Shown: positions 7,745 through 8,896 of the stretch, in pieces
Layout: every line of letters starts with the position of its first letter
Numbering within the stretch: the stretch's first letter is position 1
Assembly (NCBI GenBank): GCA_965371325.1
Contig: CBDUXZ010000054.1
Coordinates: forward strand, 1 to 8,896
DNA from: CBDUXZ01 sp965371325 [NCBI: uncultured bacterium]
GTDB taxonomy: Bacteria > JAUYMQ01
Direction: 5' to 3'
Length of the DNA: 8,896 nt
Notes under the pieces: model-generated
Seen by the model: the letters and a program-made list of their open reading frames with translations, nothing else
Told to the model about the DNA's origin: nothing
Database searches by the model: none
Translations under genes and position numbers: made by a program

Positions 7745-8896
7745 CAGAGGGCCCTCACCAGCGCCGCGAACTGCTCACCCCGCTCGGCGTAGCTCCGGAA
7801 CATATCGAAGCTCGAACAGGCGGGAGCCAGCAGGACCACATCCCCCGGCTCGGCCGCCTCGTGCGACCGGGCGACGGCGTCTGCGAGTCCGTCGGCCATG
7901 AGGCAGGGGGTAACGCCGCCCAGAGCCTTCCGAAGCCTCTGCGCGGCCTCCCCGATCAGCACCACCGCCTTGACGTTTCTGCTCACCGCTTCGCGAAGCG
8001 GCTCGAAGCTGCAGGCCTTGTCCTTCCCCCCGGCAATGAGAATGACCGGGCGCATGAAACTCTCTACGGAGCGCACCGCGGCGCCGGGGTTCGTGGCCTT
8101 CGAATCATCGAAGTAGGAAACCCCGTCCACTTCCCGAACAGGCTGAAGGCGGTGGGGGAGACCCGGGAATGTCGCCAGCGCTTTCGCGGCGGCTTCTCGG
8201 GATACGCCCCAGGCCCGCGCCGTAAGGAGAGCGGCCATCGCGTTCTCGATATTGTGAACGCCGCTTATGCGGAGCGTCCGCACGTCATAAGTCTCCTCCT
8301 CCCCGTCTAGGCGAAGGATCAGATATCCGTTCCTGCTGAAAGCCCCCTCAACGAGCGATCGGGTCAGGCTGAATTCCAGTCTTCGCGAGCGCGCACGCCG
8401 AGAGCGCTCGGCCACCTCGGGATCGTCGGCGTTCAGGATCAGAATGTCGGTGCTCTCCTGTCTGGCGTGGATCCCGGTCTTTGCCGTGGCGTACTCCTCG
8501 AAACTCTGGTGTCTGTCCAGGTGATCCTCGCAAAGGTTCAGGAAAACGCCGATACGCGGACGGAAAGCGTCTACATGCTCGAGCTGGAAGCTCGAGATTT
8601 CCGCGACCGCGACTTCTTCATTCTGCTCTCCCGCGGCGCATTGAAGCAGGGGTGTTCCAAGATTCCCTCCTACGAAAGCATTCCTTCCGTCGGCCGCCAG
8701 CATCGCCCCGATAAGCGAGGTCGTTGTCGATTTTCCGTTTGAGCCGGTAACAGCGATGAGGGGAATACGCAGGAACCGGAAGGCCAGCTCAATCTCGCTC
8801 CATACCGGTACGCCGGCTTTCACGGCGGCCCTGAGCAGAGGCGCTTCCTGCGGAACGCCCGGACTGGGGACGATTAGATCGAAACTCCGAAGATCA
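7744..8896 (-). CDS. murD: UDP-MurNAc-L-Ala--D-glutamate ligase MurD, 5' end outside the window
   Basis: MurD is the cytoplasmic ligase that adds D-glutamate to UDP-MurNAc-L-Ala, directly after MurC. The reading frame enters at the window edge (first whole codon 8895-8893) and gives 383 residues. Numbered in the visible part, LIVPSPGVP is at 7-15 and the P-loop GSNGKSTTT at 51-59. NLCEDHLDRH is at 120-129, and Lys139 in YATAKTGIH matches the carbamylated lysine of E. coli MurD. GVHNIENAMAAL, GLPHRLQ, YFDDSKATNPGAA, LIAGGKDK and LLAPACSSFDMF follow in family order. By comparison with E. coli, about 60 residues of the uracil-binding domain are missing to the right, giving a full length near 440. 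An in-frame GTG at 8823 is not the start, because clear MurD sequence continues upstream of it. The stop overlaps the ftsW start by one base. In other dcw clusters mraY and murF usually lie upstream. Confidence 0.97.
   Translation of the reverse strand, partial: DLRSFDLIVPSPGVPQEAPLLRAAVKAGVPVWSEIELAFRFLRIPLIAVTGSNGKSTTTSLIGAMLAADGRNAFVGGNLGTPLLQCAAGEQNEEVAVAEISSFQLEHVDAFRPRIGVFLNLCEDHLDRHQSFEEYATAKTGIHARQESTDILILNADDPEVAERSRRARSRRLEFSLTRSLVEGAFSRNGYLILRLDGEEETYDVRTLRISGVHNIENAMAALLTARAWGVSREAAAKALATFPGLPHRLQPVREVDGVSYFDDSKATNPGAAVRSVESFMRPVILIAGGKDKACSFEPLREAVSRNVKAVVLIGEAAQRLRKALGGVTPCLMADGLADAVARSHEAAEPGDVVLLAPACSSFDMFRSYAERGEQFAALVRAL

Noticed and set aside
7747-7756. Perfect 10-base palindrome GAGGGCCCTC just upstream of ftsW
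   Set aside because: It has no loop, so it cannot form a useful RNA hairpin. It lies in murD codons and includes part of the ftsW binding site; a chance GC-rich palindrome is the simpler explanation.
8821-8823. GTG as the start of murD
   Set aside because: Typical MurD sequence (LIVPSPGVP and following) continues in frame upstream to the window edge, so the gene is cut by the window and does not start here.

Overview
The window is the 3' two thirds of a division and cell wall (dcw) cluster. All eight genes lie on the minus strand. In transcription order they are murD (5' end cut off), ftsW, murG, murC, murB, ftsQ, ftsA and ftsZ (3' end cut off). They were identified from family motifs read in the translations.

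The organism is a GC-rich bacterium, probably with a Gram-negative type envelope and a complete peptidoglycan pathway. The FtsZ, MurG and FtsW sequences and the gene order look broadly deltaproteobacterial or like a related diderm phylum. This is an impression from motif wording, and no lineage can be fixed from the window.

Layout, from the right edge leftwards: murD 8896-7744 (partial), ftsW 7744-6632, murG 6631-5555, a 66-base gap, murC 5488-4103, murB about 4106-3162, ftsQ 3165-2305, a 26-base gap, ftsA 2278-1049, an 80-base gap, and ftsZ 968-1 (partial). Four junctions overlap or abut, which points to one polycistronic message with translational coupling. No promoter or intrinsic terminator could be supported, and no stretch longer than 80 bases lacks a gene.

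How the genes work together: MurC and MurD add L-Ala and D-Glu to UDP-MurNAc, which MurB makes in the preceding step. MurG completes lipid II at the inner face of the membrane, and FtsW polymerises it at the septum. FtsQ belongs to the divisome bridge, FtsA anchors FtsZ to the membrane, and FtsZ forms the ring. No ddl lies between murB and ftsQ.

I found no novel system. The points worth a second look are small: homopolymeric G ribosome binding sites before ftsZ and ftsA, a structured GC-rich gap between murG and murC, and an ambiguous murB start.
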